A stretch of 64,000 nucleotides of DNA from Lentzea albidocapillata subsp. violacea (GCF_900100275.1 NZ_FNET01000018.1:1-64000); one strand, 5' to 3'; shown: positions 25,971 through 35,287, numbered from the stretch's first letter. Notes: generated from the letters alone by a model not told the origin. Translations and numbers: made by a program.

Positions 25971-27415
25971 CGACGCAAGAGGACACGGGTCAGCTCGAGG
26001 GCAAGGTCTCCTCGGCGATCCGCTGGAGCGCGATCAACTCGCTGCTGCAACGTCTCTCCGCGGTCGGCATCAGCATCCTGCTGGCCCGCCTGATCGCACC
26101 CGAGCAGTTCGGTGTGTTCGCGGTCGCCCTGGTCGTGCTCAACATCGTGCTGAGCGTCTCCGAACTCGGCGTCAGCGCCGCGCTGGTCCGCCACAACGGC
26201 CCGATCGACGAGATGGCGCCGACCGTCACGACGCTGTCCCTCGCGTCCGGCACGCTGCTGGCGCTGATCTGCGCGGCCGGCGCGCCGTGGTTCTCCAACG
26301 CCATGGACGCCCCCGAGGCGGCCGGCGTCATCCAGCTCATGTCGATCGCTCTCGTCATCGCGGGCGCGTCCGCGGTGCCCGGCGCGATGATGCAGCGGAA
26401 CTTCCGGCAGGACCACAAGTTCTACGCCGACACCGCCGCGTTCGTGTGCGGCACGGCCGTCGCGGTCGTGCTGGCGTTCATGGGCTTCGGCGCGTGGAGC
26501 CTCGCGTGGCAGCGGATCGCGCAGAACCTCTCCGCCGCGGTCATCATGTTCTGGCTCACCAAGGACAGGTTCCGGCCCGGCTGGAATCCGGTCCAGGCCA
26601 GGGAACTGCTCGCGTTCGGCCTGCCGCTCGCGGGGTCGAGCCTGCTGATCTTCGGCGTGATGAACGTCGACTACATCGTCGTCGGCGCGATGCTCGGCAC
26701 CATCCCGCTCGGCTTCTACCTGCTGGCGTTCAACCTCGCGAGCTGGCCGGTGGCGGCGTTCAGCGCCCCGGTGCGGAGCGTGTCGCTGGCCGCCTTCTCC
26801 AAGGTGCGCGAGGATCCCGAGCTGTTCCAGAGGTCGTTCGGGCGTGCGCTCGGACTCCTCGCGCTCGTGACGGTCCCCGCGTGCGTGCTCCTGGCCGCCC
26901 TGGCCGAACCGCTCATCCGCGTCGTCTACGGCGAGCGCTGGGCTCCCGCGGCGACCGCGCTGGCGTTGCTGGTGCTGCTCGGCGCGGTCCGGGTCGCGCT
27001 CGAACTCGGCTACGACTTCCTCGCCTCGGCGGGCCGGTCGCGCGCGATCCTCGTGATCCACCTGGTCTGGCTGGGCGCGCTGGTGCCGTTGCTGGCGCTG
27101 GGCGCGCACCTCGACGGCATCCGGGGCGTCGCGGCGGCACATGTGGTCGTCGCCGTGCTGGTCATCACGCCCGCGTACCTGATCACCTTCAGGCCCTACG
27201 GCATCCGCGCCGGGGCACTCGGCACGCGCCTGCTCCGGCCGTTCCTCGGCGGTCTGCTGATGGTCGCCGTAGTGCTCGCGGTCCGGAACGCGATCGACAG
27301 CCAGGTGCTGCAGATCCTCGTCGGTGGCACGCTGTCCTGCCTCGCCTACGCGCTCGTGGTGTTCCCGATGCGACACGAAATCCTTGCGGTGCTGAAGAAG
27401 AGAGCCGGCGCGTGA
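25967..27415 (+). CDS. Wzx-like oligosaccharide flippase
   Basis: A 482-residue multi-helix membrane protein (about 12-14 helices) of the polysaccharide synthesis/MOP family, with SAIRWSAINSLLQRLSAVGISILLARLIAPEQFG compressed here to its features: an amphipathic N-terminal helix and the A-P-E-Q-F-G turn. Such proteins flip undecaprenyl-linked repeat units across the membrane. The start is GTG 25967 overlapping the upstream stop; in-frame GTG codons at 25946 and 25964 are alternatives. It overlaps the next glycosyltransferase by four bases. Confidence 0.88.
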   Translation: MTTQEDTGQLEGKVSSAIRWSAINSLLQRLSAVGISILLARLIAPEQFGVFAVALVVLNIVLSVSELGVSAALVRHNGPIDEMAPTVTTLSLASGTLLALICAAGAPWFSNAMDAPEAAGVIQLMSIALVIAGASAVPGAMMQRNFRQDHKFYADTAAFVCGTAVAVVLAFMGFGAWSLAWQRIAQNLSAAVIMFWLTKDRFRPGWNPVQARELLAFGLPLAGSSLLIFGVMNVDYIVVGAMLGTIPLGFYLLAFNLASWPVAAFSAPVRSVSLAAFSKVREDPELFQRSFGRALGLLALVTVPACVLLAALAEPLIRVVYGERWAPAATALALLVLLGAVRVALELGYDFLASAGRSRAILVIHLVWLGALVPLLALGAHLDGIRGVAAAHVVVAVLVITPAYLITFRPYGIRAGALGTRLLRPFLGGLLMVAVVLAVRNAIDSQVLQILVGGTLSCLAYALVVFPMRHEILAVLKKRAGA

Positions 27416-28605
27416 GACGACTGAGACAGGTCACGAGGATCGTCCGCGAGCAGGGCGCCAAACAGCTCGGCGTCCGGCTGCTGACCGCCGCGACCCGCAG
27501 GCTCGGCGCCGAGGGCGAGGAACTGCCCGTGCGGCTGGAAGACGTCCGCAAAGCCGACGTCGAGGCGCGCAGGCCCGTGGTGATCCCGCCGATCCCCCAG
27601 GACGGCAGGCTTGTCGTCAACTGGGTCACCACTCCCCCGTCGAAGGGCTCCGGCGGCCACACCACGATGTTCCGGCTCATCCGGCACCTCGAGTCGCTCG
27701 GGCACGAGTGCAAGCTGTACCTGTACGACACGTTCGGCAACACGGTCGCCGACGTCGAACCCGGCATCCGCGCGGCGTTCCCGTTCTTCAAGGGCTCGAT
27801 CCACGACGTGACGGACGGGATGGCGGACGCCCACGCGGTGTTCGCGACGGCGTGGATCACCGCGTACCCGGCGTTCAACGACCCTTGCGCGGGCAAGAGG
27901 TTCTACCTCGTGCAGGACTACGAACCGTGGTTCTACCCGTCCGGTGGCCTCTACGCGCTGGCGGAGAACACGTACCGGATGGGCATGCACGGCTTCACCG
28001 CCGGCCGGTTCCTCGCCGACAAGGTCCGCGACGAGCACGGCATGCCGGCCGACTACTTCGACTTCGGCTGCGACGCCGACAGGTACCGGCTCGGCGACGA
28101 GAAGCGCGACGGCATCGTCTTCTACGCGCGGCGCAAGGCACCGCGCAGGGCGTTCGAACTCGGCGTGCTCGCGCTGGAGGTCTTCGCCGAGAAGCACCCC
28201 GACCTCAAGATCCACGTCTATGGCGAGAAGATCGGCGACCTCGGGCCCCAGTTCCTCGACCACGGCCTGGTCACGCCGGACGACCTGAACGCCATCTACA
28301 ACAGTTGCTTCGCCGGGTTGTCACTGTCGATGACCAACGTGTCGCTGGTGCCGCACGAGATGCTCGCGGCCGGATGCATCCCCGTGGTGAACGACGCGCA
28401 CTTCAACCGCGTAGTCCTGGACAACGACCACGTCCGGTACGCGACACCCACCCCGCACTCACTGGCGCGTGCTCTGTCCGAAGTGGTCACATCGCCGGAC
28501 TTCGGCGCGGTCGCCCGTGCGGCCGCGTCCAGTGTGGAGGGACGTTCTTGGGATGCGGCAGGACATGAGCTGGAAAAGGTGCTCCGCCGCGAACTCGCTA
28601 CATGA
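27412..28605 (+). CDS. WsaF-like GT4 glycosyltransferase (rhamnan type)
   Basis: A 397-residue protein, start GTG 27412. After about 60 helical residues, the blocks VNWVTTPPSKGSGGHTTMFRL, LVQDYEPWFYPSG and SMTNVSLVPHEMLAAGCIPVV match the WsaF/rhamnosyltransferase group of GT-B enzymes. It is the last gene of a three-gene coupled set (GT2, flippase, this). The donor sugar is not determinable. Confidence 0.87.
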   Translation: MRRLRQVTRIVREQGAKQLGVRLLTAATRRLGAEGEELPVRLEDVRKADVEARRPVVIPPIPQDGRLVVNWVTTPPSKGSGGHTTMFRLIRHLESLGHECKLYLYDTFGNTVADVEPGIRAAFPFFKGSIHDVTDGMADAHAVFATAWITAYPAFNDPCAGKRFYLVQDYEPWFYPSGGLYALAENTYRMGMHGFTAGRFLADKVRDEHGMPADYFDFGCDADRYRLGDEKRDGIVFYARRKAPRRAFELGVLALEVFAEKHPDLKIHVYGEKIGDLGPQFLDHGLVTPDDLNAIYNSCFAGLSLSMTNVSLVPHEMLAAGCIPVVNDAHFNRVVLDNDHVRYATPTPHSLARALSEVVTSPDFGAVARAAASSVEGRSWDAAGHELEKVLRRELAT

Positions 28606-29563
28606 CGGGGGACGGCGACGTGGCGTCCGAGATGAGTACCCTCGCGGGCTGCGAGCCGTCGGCCGGAACCACGTGAACGGCCGGGAGCTTGGCGTCCTTG
28701 GGCACCGCGGCGAACGCCAGCTCGCCGGCGGTGAGCCACGTCGCCTGGTCGTCGATGCCGGCCGTGCCGGGCAGCCGCGTCTCCGTGTTGGTCGCGAGGT
28801 CGAGCACCGCGAGGTCCCACGGCCCGAGGCGGCCGATGCGCTTCTTGTAGGCGACCTTCGTGCCGTCCGGCGAGAGCGACGGGCATTCCGCGTCACGGCG
28901 CAATGTCGTCACGGACTTGGCCACCAGGTCGCCCTTCACCAGCCAGGTGAAACCGCCGCTGGCGAGCGTCGCGTAGAACGTCTTGTCGTCGGAAGCCACG
29001 GTCAAACCCCAGTAGTTGACGTCACTGGCTGTGTGCAGAGCACCCTCCACAGTGGCGGCGAAATGTTCGAGCGACTCGGCCGTCTCGCCCGTGCGCAGGT
29101 CGTAGAAGCCGGTGCGGGTGGAGAAACCACCGGGCACGGAGTACGAGTCGCCGGTGACGAAACTGGTCCAGGACACCACGTTCCCGGACTGCGAGACCTT
29201 CGCGCGGCTCGGGATGCCCGGCAGCGGAATGGTCCTGACCGCCTTGCCGTCGCGGCTCACCTCGGCCGAGTAGGTCGGGCCGGGACCGGACAGCTTCAGG
29301 CACACGCTCGTGCCACCGGCGGCGTAGAACCGCTGGCAGACCAGCTCCGTCGGGGTGCGGGAGCCTCCGTCGGCGAGCTTCTCGACCCGGTGCTGACCAC
29401 CCGCGAGATCGACGAAGAGAAGATCGCCGGTCCTGGCCTGCGACACCTTCTCGGCGCCCGCCGGCTGGTTCGCGTCGGTGGCCGCCGTGACGACGTAAGC
29501 CGTTGTCCCACCGATGACCACGAGAATGGCCGCGATGGTCACGGTCAGTCGTCCTGCACGCAT
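28598..29563 (-). CDS. Membrane-anchored PD40/TolB-like propeller protein
   Basis: A 321-residue protein with one N-terminal membrane anchor or uncleaved signal (TVTIAAILVVIGGTTAYVV) and an extracytoplasmic domain of repeated beta-strands, including SLSPDGTKVAYKK, a PD40/TolB-propeller signature, and a Cys pair. The start is ATG 29563 behind AGGAGG. It diverges from the Wzz-like gene and overlaps the WsaF-like gene tail by eight bases. Its role in the locus is unknown. Confidence 0.78.
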   Translation of the reverse strand: MRAGRLTVTIAAILVVIGGTTAYVVTAATDANQPAGAEKVSQARTGDLLFVDLAGGQHRVEKLADGGSRTPTELVCQRFYAAGGTSVCLKLSGPGPTYSAEVSRDGKAVRTIPLPGIPSRAKVSQSGNVVSWTSFVTGDSYSVPGGFSTRTGFYDLRTGETAESLEHFAATVEGALHTASDVNYWGLTVASDDKTFYATLASGGFTWLVKGDLVAKSVTTLRRDAECPSLSPDGTKVAYKKRIGRLGPWDLAVLDLATNTETRLPGTAGIDDQATWLTAGELAFAAVPKDAKLPAVHVVPADGSQPARVLISDATSPSPVM

Positions 29564-29700
29564 GCTGCCTCCTGGATTCCCTTCCTTCATCGTCCGCCAG
29601 CTACGGCCTGTAACAGTTGGCAGCTCACCCCGATTTTCAAAGCAGGCGATACCCTACGAACAGTGCGTTCGCAAGACCGAGCCGCGGATCGGGGATTTTG

Positions 29701-30531
29701 ATGGACTTCTGGGGAACCGTACGAGTGCTGCGGCGGCGGTGGTACATCGCCCTTCCCGCAGTGCTGCTCACCGGTGTCCTCGCACTCTCCGTCTACATCA
29801 CCGTGCCCACGCGGTACGAGTCGAGCGGCGTGCTGGTCCTCACCTCCCCCGCGGCCGGTGGCCGGTACTCGGAGAAGACCAAGCCCGAGGACGTCGTCAG
29901 GGTCAACCCGCTGCTGCAGTTCGACGGCAGCCTCACCACCACCGCGCAGATCCTCACCCAGGTGCTCGGCGACCCCAAGACGGCGGAGGAACTGGCGGGT
30001 GAGGGCTCCACGGCCGTCTACACCGCGAACACCGGTCCCGTCGGCGGCCCGCTGCTGTTCGTCACGACCGAGGCCGACTCGGCCGAGTCGGCCGAAGGCC
30101 TCGTCGGCAAGGTGCTCGAGAAGGCCGTGGCGGAGCTCGCGGCGCAGCAGAAGGCGTTGAGCGCGCCCGAACAGACGTTCATCACCGCGCAGGTCCTGGT
30201 GAAGCCGACGACGGCCTCGGCCAAGATCGGCGGCAAGGTCCGCTACGTCGGCGCGGCCACGGTCGTGTTGCTGCTGCTGACGCTGGCCTCGACGTTCGCC
30301 GCCGACTCGATCCTGCTGAAGGTCAAGCGCCGCAAGGACAAGGACGCGGCACCGTCCGAGAAGGACACCACGCCGGCGCCCGTTCCCCCGGTCCGGCCGA
30401 ACCCGCAGACCAACGGCAACGGAGCCGCACCCCACCGTCCCATACCGCAGGGCATGCCGAACGCGCACCAGAAGACCGTCATCATCGCCGCACCCAAACC
30501 TGACCCGGCATGGCCGACGAAAGACGACTGA
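29701..30531 (+). CDS. Wzz-like chain-length determinant protein
   Basis: A 276-residue protein with two membrane helices (about 15-34 and 182-202) flanking an extracytoplasmic alpha/beta domain, the layout of Wzz/polysaccharide co-polymerases that control glycan chain length. The N-terminal MDFWGTVRVLRRRWYIALP is typical. The C-terminal 70 residues are basic then Pro-rich and cytoplasmic; there is no tyrosine-kinase domain. It overlaps the polymerase gene by 22 bases. Confidence 0.84.
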   Translation: MDFWGTVRVLRRRWYIALPAVLLTGVLALSVYITVPTRYESSGVLVLTSPAAGGRYSEKTKPEDVVRVNPLLQFDGSLTTTAQILTQVLGDPKTAEELAGEGSTAVYTANTGPVGGPLLFVTTEADSAESAEGLVGKVLEKAVAELAAQQKALSAPEQTFITAQVLVKPTTASAKIGGKVRYVGAATVVLLLLTLASTFAADSILLKVKRRKDKDAAPSEKDTTPAPVPPVRPNPQTNGNGAAPHRPIPQGMPNAHQKTVIIAAPKPDPAWPTKDD

Positions 30532-31838
30532 CCACCCAGCGAGCCGACGGCGCCACTCTGCTCATCTTCTACATGGTGGCGCTGCTCGTCGTTCCCGCCC
30601 GGTTCACCATCGCGTTCGTCCCGATCACGCTGCCCCCGGCGCTGTTCGTCGCGATGTGCCTGGCGGTGGTCTGGTTCGCGGCGCACCTCGTCGACCACCT
30701 CGGCCTCGCCAAGGGCCGCAACGCCGTCCGCACGATCCTCGCGATCTACGTGATCCTGCACCTGATGACGTACGCGCTCGCGACGCGGCGCTATCTCCCG
30801 ATCGACGAGCTGTCGGTGTCGGACTCGGCCCTGATCAGGATCGTGTCGATGGCGGCGCTCGCGGTCTTCGTGTGCGACGCGGTCCGCAGCGGCGAGAGGC
30901 TGAGCCGCGCGTTGCGGGTGATGGTGGCCTGCCTGACGGTCAGCGCGTTCGTCGGCCTGTTCCAGTTCGGCCTGGGCCTCGACCTCGCGTCGTACATCTC
31001 GCTGCCGGGCCTGCGCGTGCAGGACAACGGCTACTCTGCGCTGGAGTCGCGCTCCATCTTCTTCCGCCCGGCCGGCACCGTGAACCACCCGATCGAGTTC
31101 GGTCTGGTGTGCGTGCTGGGTGTGCCGTTCGCCGCGCACTTCGTGTTCCAGGCGAAGGACCGCGGCGAGCCCGTCGGCCGCTGGTGGACCGCCCTGTCAC
31201 TGCTCGCGCTGATGGCGATCCTGTCTCTTTCGCGCACGGCGATCATCGGCCTGGTGGTGACGGGCATCGTGATGGCGATCCTGCTCCCCCGCGAACGAGG
31301 CCTGCCGCTGCTCGGCGTCGGCGCGGTGTTCCTGGGCGGCGCCTCCATCGTCGTGCCGGGCCTGTTCGGCACGGTCACCTCGATGTTCTCCAACATCGAG
31401 GACGACCCGTCGTTCCAGGGCCGCACCAAGGACTACGACGGCGCGTGGCTGGAGATCGCCAGACACCCGTGGCTCGGCAGGGGCTTCGGCACCTTCCTGC
31501 CCTCGAAGTACACGATCCTCGACAACCAGTACCTGCTGACGATGATCGAGAACGGCTACCTGGGCCTGATCGCCTTCGCCCTGCTGTTCCTCGGCGCCAT
31601 CTTCGCGGCACTGCGGGCCCGCGCGCTGTCCCGCGACGAGGGCGTGCGCGGCATCGCGATGTGCCTGGTGGCCGCGATGCTGACGTCCGCGCTGGGCGCC
31701 GCCACGTTCGACGAGCTCGCGTTCAGCGTCGCGACCGGCATGACGTTCATGCTGATCGGCGTGTCCGGCGCTTTGCTACGAATAGCCAGACAGGAGGCCG
31801 CCGAACGCAGGGCGGCCGAGGTCAGTCCAGCCAGCTGA
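30510..31838 (+). CDS. Wzy-like O-antigen polymerase/ligase
   Basis: A 442-residue membrane protein with about 10-12 helices and a large extracytoplasmic loop ending in GRTKDYDGAWLEIARHPWLGRGFGTF, the Wzy_C/O-antigen-ligase signature with the H-P-x-x-G-x-G pattern. It would polymerise flipped repeat units outside the membrane. The start is ATG 30510 within the end of the Wzz-like gene. Its tail overlaps the DUF397 gene by 17 bases. Confidence 0.9.
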   Translation: MADERRLTTQRADGATLLIFYMVALLVVPARFTIAFVPITLPPALFVAMCLAVVWFAAHLVDHLGLAKGRNAVRTILAIYVILHLMTYALATRRYLPIDELSVSDSALIRIVSMAALAVFVCDAVRSGERLSRALRVMVACLTVSAFVGLFQFGLGLDLASYISLPGLRVQDNGYSALESRSIFFRPAGTVNHPIEFGLVCVLGVPFAAHFVFQAKDRGEPVGRWWTALSLLALMAILSLSRTAIIGLVVTGIVMAILLPRERGLPLLGVGAVFLGGASIVVPGLFGTVTSMFSNIEDDPSFQGRTKDYDGAWLEIARHPWLGRGFGTFLPSKYTILDNQYLLTMIENGYLGLIAFALLFLGAIFAALRARALSRDEGVRGIAMCLVAAMLTSALGAATFDELAFSVATGMTFMLIGVSGALLRIARQEAAERRAAEVSPAS

Positions 31839-31998
31839 GCAAGCTCTGCCAGGCCGGGGCGGAGAACGCGAGGACGTCACCGCTCGCGTTCTTCGAGTCC
31901 CGCACCAACGCGTCGGCGGACAGTGCGACTTCGACACAGGCGCTGTCGGTCGAACTGCCGCTGTAGGAGCTCTTACGCCAGGTCCGTTCGCTGGTCAT
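31822..31998 (-). CDS. DUF397 protein
   Basis: A 58-residue protein beginning MTSERTWRKSSYSGSSTD, with CVEVAL and VRDSKN, the full DUF397 pattern. In actinomycetes these small proteins are encoded beside DUF5753 helix-turn-helix regulators and act with them as toxin/antitoxin-like or developmental pairs. It overlaps the upstream regulator by 26 bases, so both are one unit. Confidence 0.92.
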   Translation of the reverse strand: MTSERTWRKSSYSGSSTDSACVEVALSADALVRDSKNASGDVLAFSAPAWQSLLSWLD

Positions 31999-32824
31999 GA
32001 AGATCCTCTCGAAGACTGCTGACGTACGCCGCCAGCATGCTCCGAGATTGTTCCGCATCCAGGGCTGCCGCATCCAACCGCTCGAAGAACTTCCTGCTCG
32101 ACGCGACGGCTGAGGGCTCCTGCGCGAACACCTTGGCCAGATCGGTCTCCGTGTAGGCCAGTGGCGACGCCTTGCCGAACTCGAACAGTTGGAGCGGTGT
32201 CTTGAGCGCGAGGCCGACTTCGTCCGCCGGCACGATCCGTACGAAGTCCGCGTTGAAGAGCAGGCGGAGGTACTGGTCTTCCATGGTCTTCGCATCGCCG
32301 ACCCGGAGCCTCAGCGCCAGCTCGTGCACATAGAACACGCACTCCGGGCGGTAGGGCCGCCGCCAGATGTTCTGCCGCTCCATGCGGACCTCGACGCCTT
32401 TCTCGATGGCGTCCAACGATTCACAACCGGCATGCCTGAACAGTGCGCGCACATAGGCCTCCGTTTGGAGAAGGCCGGGGATCGACAAGATCTCGTAGCT
32501 GAAGATCTTGGTGGCCATTGCCTCGACCATGGCGAGCGTGCGCAGGTTATCCGGCACCTGGGCGAAGTACAGGTCGAAGGCGTGGCGGTACCGGTCGGCG
32601 AGGTCCTGCAGGAACTCGATGCCCTTCCCGCACGTCGCCAAGTACTGGGCGAGGTCGACTTCGGTGGGGCGGGCCTTGCCGGTCTCGATGTTCGACACCT
32701 TGCTCGGGTCCCACCCGAGCTGGACAGCCATCGCCCGGCCTCCGAAGCTGGTGTTGTTCTCGCGCAACCTGCGCAGTTCGTCGCCCAGATCCCGGCTGTA
32801 CGCGGTGGAAATGCTCGCAGTCAT
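31973..32824 (-). CDS. XRE-family helix-turn-helix regulator with DUF5753 domain
   Basis: A 283-residue regulator. The N-terminal XRE helix-turn-helix (about 10-60, MAVQLGWDPSKVSNIETGK) binds DNA and the remainder is the DUF5753 effector part (SYEILSIPGLLQTEAYVRAL). Such genes are paired with DUF397 partners. The start is ATG 32824; ATG 32857 would add 11 residues. It marks the left edge of an accessory stretch that divides the polysaccharide locus. Confidence 0.9.
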   Translation of the reverse strand: MTASISTAYSRDLGDELRRLRENNTSFGGRAMAVQLGWDPSKVSNIETGKARPTEVDLAQYLATCGKGIEFLQDLADRYRHAFDLYFAQVPDNLRTLAMVEAMATKIFSYEILSIPGLLQTEAYVRALFRHAGCESLDAIEKGVEVRMERQNIWRRPYRPECVFYVHELALRLRVGDAKTMEDQYLRLLFNADFVRIVPADEVGLALKTPLQLFEFGKASPLAYTETDLAKVFAQEPSAVASSRKFFERLDAAALDAEQSRSMLAAYVSSLREDLHDQRTDLA

Positions 32825-32933
32825 GCTCTTGGACCGTAGGCGTTGAAGTAACTCCATAGAACGGCTCGTTCGGGTGAAAACGGACCAGCTTTAATCATTG
32901 TGCGGCCACTGCGACCCGGTGATAGACAGCGGC

Positions 32934-33677
32934 GTGCACAACACTCTGGCGTTCCCCGACCTGCTGCGACTGATCGAGGAACGCACCGCCGCCTTCTGCG
33001 CCGCCATCGCCTCAGCCCCCGACCTGGACGCACCGGTGCCAAGCTGCCCGGGCTGGACGCTGTACGACCTGGTCCAGCACCTGGGCGACGGCCGCCGCAA
33101 GTGGGCGGAGATCGTCGCGGCGGGCCCGGCCGACGCTCCCCCGGCCCGCACGCAGGTCGAAGCGCCGCGCGAGGACCTGGTGGCATGGATGGCCGAGTCG
33201 TCACGACTGCTGGTCGACGCCTTGAAGGAGTCCGGCCCGGACCGCGGCTGCTGGGCGTGGTGGAGCGACTCGCAGTCGCCGGCCACCGCAGGCGCCGCCG
33301 CACGCCACCAGGTGCAGGAGATCGCGGTCCACACCTACGACGCCCAGCTCACCATCGGTGCCCCGCAGCCGTTGCCGGCGGAGGTGGCGCTCGACGGCGT
33401 CGACGAGTTCCAGACGACCTGCGTCGCAACGACGTCCGCTTGGCCGCACGAGCCCGCGATCGTCGACTACCACGCCACCGAGGGCCGCACCTGGCGCGTG
33501 ACGCTCGACGCCGGCGGCGCCCGAGTCGGTGATGTCGCGGGCACGGCCGACACGACGTTCAGCGGCACGGCGAGCGAGCTGGTGCTGGCCTTCTACGGCC
33601 GCAAGACCGCGGACGACCTGAAGGTCGAGGGCGATCTGCGCGTCTTCGACCGGCTCGTCAGCTGGGAACCCGCCTGA
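32934..33677 (+). CDS. Mycothiol-dependent maleylpyruvate isomerase-family protein
   Basis: About 247 residues. The N-terminal helical bundle has the family block PSCPGWTLYDLVQHLGD with the conserved His, followed by a second family block (AARHQVQEIAVHTYDAQL) and the C-terminal beta domain ending EGDLRVFDRLVSWEP. Family members use mycothiol as cofactor or as a bound scaffold; the substrate here is unknown. The start may be GTG 32934, 32919 or 32898. The last 54 bases are repeated in direct orientation at 36044-36097. A deaminase toxin gene starts 16 bases later. Confidence 0.85.
   Translation: MHNTLAFPDLLRLIEERTAAFCAAIASAPDLDAPVPSCPGWTLYDLVQHLGDGRRKWAEIVAAGPADAPPARTQVEAPREDLVAWMAESSRLLVDALKESGPDRGCWAWWSDSQSPATAGAAARHQVQEIAVHTYDAQLTIGAPQPLPAEVALDGVDEFQTTCVATTSAWPHEPAIVDYHATEGRTWRVTLDAGGARVGDVAGTADTTFSGTASELVLAFYGRKTADDLKVEGDLRVFDRLVSWEPA
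33624..33677 (+). repeat. Left direct repeat: isomerase 3' end
   Basis: The last 54 bases of the isomerase-like gene, including its stop, recur at 36044-36097 with about 80 percent identity and a perfect 19-base core (CTGCGCGTCTTCGACCGGC). The two copies bracket the toxin-immunity cassette like att sites of an element inserted in a gene's 3' end, although no integrase is visible. Confidence 0.75.
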
Positions 33678-33693
33678 AGCCGGGCAGTCAGCG

Positions 33694-34410
33694 ATGGCGA
33701 TGCTCGAGGAGATCGCGCAAGCGCTGCGCAACGCGGCTGACAAAGCCGCTGCCGCGACGGCGCCGCTGGTGGCGGCGGAAGAACTCGCCGACGACGCCGC
33801 CGACCTGATCAGAACCGCGGGCGAAGGCTCCTACGGCCTGACCGCGGAGATCGAGCGGACCGCAGGACAGTTCGCCCAGGTCAAGCCAGTCGTCGCCGAA
33901 CTCCTGGAGCGTCTTGACGCCGCTCAGAAGGGCATCGCCGGCATCGTCTCCGCGCTGATGGGCGCCGCAACTCCGGCAAAGGAACCCCAGGCGGGGGCAC
34001 CTGCCTCATCCCGCACAGCTCAACCCGAGCTTTCCTGGGGCGCGCAGCAGCGCGCGACTCTTCCCACCCACATCACGAGCGGCCGGTACTTCGATGACGA
34101 CGGGCACAGCGACCTCGTGCAGAGCGGTGGCGAGCCAGACGGCGAGCACGAGCGGATCAATGACTACCTGATCGAGAACGGCATCATCGACCCGAAGCGG
34201 ATCGAGACCACCAAGCACGTTGAGATGAAGGTCGCCTGGAGGATGAGACAGGGCGGAGCTGACCGCGTCGACCTCGTCATCAACAACAAGGTCTGCAGCG
34301 GCGTGCTGTCCTGCGCCAAGCTGCTGCCGTGGGTGCTCGGCCCGGGTCAGGTGCTGCGGGTGCACGATCCAGTAAGGTCGCGGGAGTTTCGCGGAAGGGA
34401 CACGCGGTGA
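33694..34410 (+). CDS. SCP1.201/DddA-like cytidine deaminase toxin
   Basis: A 238-residue two-part protein. Residues 1-90 are a helical, WXG100-like N-terminus; residues 90-130 are a linker; the C-terminus is a deaminase-fold toxin domain with HVEMK (zinc His175, catalytic Glu177) and Cys201/Cys207 (VCSGVLSC), then LLPWVLGPGQVLRVH. This is the SCP1.201-like family, whose member DddA deaminates cytosine in double-stranded DNA. All active-site residues are kept. Export, perhaps by a type VII system, is inferred from the N-terminal helix bundle. The stop overlaps the Imm1 start. Confidence 0.87.
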   Translation: MAMLEEIAQALRNAADKAAAATAPLVAAEELADDAADLIRTAGEGSYGLTAEIERTAGQFAQVKPVVAELLERLDAAQKGIAGIVSALMGAATPAKEPQAGAPASSRTAQPELSWGAQQRATLPTHITSGRYFDDDGHSDLVQSGGEPDGEHERINDYLIENGIIDPKRIETTKHVEMKVAWRMRQGGADRVDLVINNKVCSGVLSCAKLLPWVLGPGQVLRVHDPVRSREFRGRDTR

Positions 34411-34862
34411 GCTACACGCTGGATGTCTGGTACTACACCGACACCCACGACGCGGACGAGCCGGTGTCGGTCCGTTCGGAGTCGGACCTGGAGCGCGTGC
34501 TCCGTGAGCTCGTCGAGCACGAGCAGCCGCACCCCACGCAGGTTTCCGCACCTGAGCTACCGACGCGCGGGCTTGCCGAAGTCCCCGACCGCATGTTCAA
34601 GATCGGTGTCGCCCAGGGGGGTGAGGTCGGCGCGATGCTCTACTTCGGACCGACCGCTGACGGTGTCGAGGGCATCTGGATGACGCGCGCCGACGAGCCT
34701 GCTGGTGACGTGCCGACGTTGTATCGAGACGTCGACAGCCGCAGGGAGTTTCCCGCCGATGCGGCGCTGCCGCTGTCCTTGGTGGGCAAGGCACTGCGGG
34801 AGTTCCAGTCGACCGGCGTGCGTCCGGACTGCGTCCAGTGGCAGGAAGCGGACGCCTTCTGA
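34407..34862 (+). CDS. Imm1-family immunity protein
   Basis: A 151-residue protein with the Imm1 pattern: an N-terminal YYTD segment, FKIGVAQGGEVGAMLYFG, a REFPADAALPLSLVGKALREF block and RPDCVQWQ at the end. Imm1 proteins neutralise deaminase toxins of the SCP1.201 class. The start GTG 34407 overlaps the toxin stop, so the toxin and its antidote are made together. It is intact. Confidence 0.88.
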   Translation: MSYTLDVWYYTDTHDADEPVSVRSESDLERVLRELVEHEQPHPTQVSAPELPTRGLAEVPDRMFKIGVAQGGEVGAMLYFGPTADGVEGIWMTRADEPAGDVPTLYRDVDSRREFPADAALPLSLVGKALREFQSTGVRPDCVQWQEADAF

Positions 34863-34876
34863 CGCACGAAAGGCCG

Positions 34877-35287
34877 CTAGTCGGCCCAAACCTGCCAGGT
34901 GATGTCGTGAGGGCGACCGCCACCCGTGCTCATGTACTCGTGTGCGGCGCGGCGGACGTCAGCGAGGGGGATCTCGGCGGTGGCAGGGAACTCGGTGTCA
35001 GACCCCATGTAGTAGTAGATGGGAGCGGGATCCACCGTGTCACTTCCCTGACTCGCGTAAGCGTCTGGGAGCTCCTGGTTCGAGTAGAAGAGGACCCCGC
35101 GTTGCTTGGCACCGTTCAGGCCGACGTCCAGTACCACATAGCCGGGGTTGTCGGCGATGAGGAGCTGGAGTTGGCCGGGGTAAGGCCACGCGGCGATGGT
35201 GTCCAGGACCGCGTCCAGCTCATCCGAGGTGCGGACGATCGTCGGGTCCTCCGCGTCGCCGTCGAACCACGCTTCTAGCGCCACCAC
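34877..35287 (-). CDS. Second Imm1-family immunity protein
   Basis: A 136-residue Imm1 homologue, start GTG 35287 with AGGAGGT eight bases upstream. It has GYVVLDVGLNGAKQRGVLFY, a TEFPATAEIPLADVRRAAHEYM block and RPHDITWQ. It is the partner of the degenerate deaminase on the same strand, whose remnant stop overlaps its start. It is convergent with the first Imm1 gene. The frame is intact although its toxin is not. Confidence 0.87.
   Translation of the reverse strand: MVALEAWFDGDAEDPTIVRTSDELDAVLDTIAAWPYPGQLQLLIADNPGYVVLDVGLNGAKQRGVLFYSNQELPDAYASQGSDTVDPAPIYYYMGSDTEFPATAEIPLADVRRAAHEYMSTGGGRPHDITWQVWAD

Noticed and set aside
26287..28605. A 772-codon reading of the WsaF-like gene
   Set aside because: The first 375 codons run out of frame through the flippase gene; the real start is the coupled GTG at 27412.
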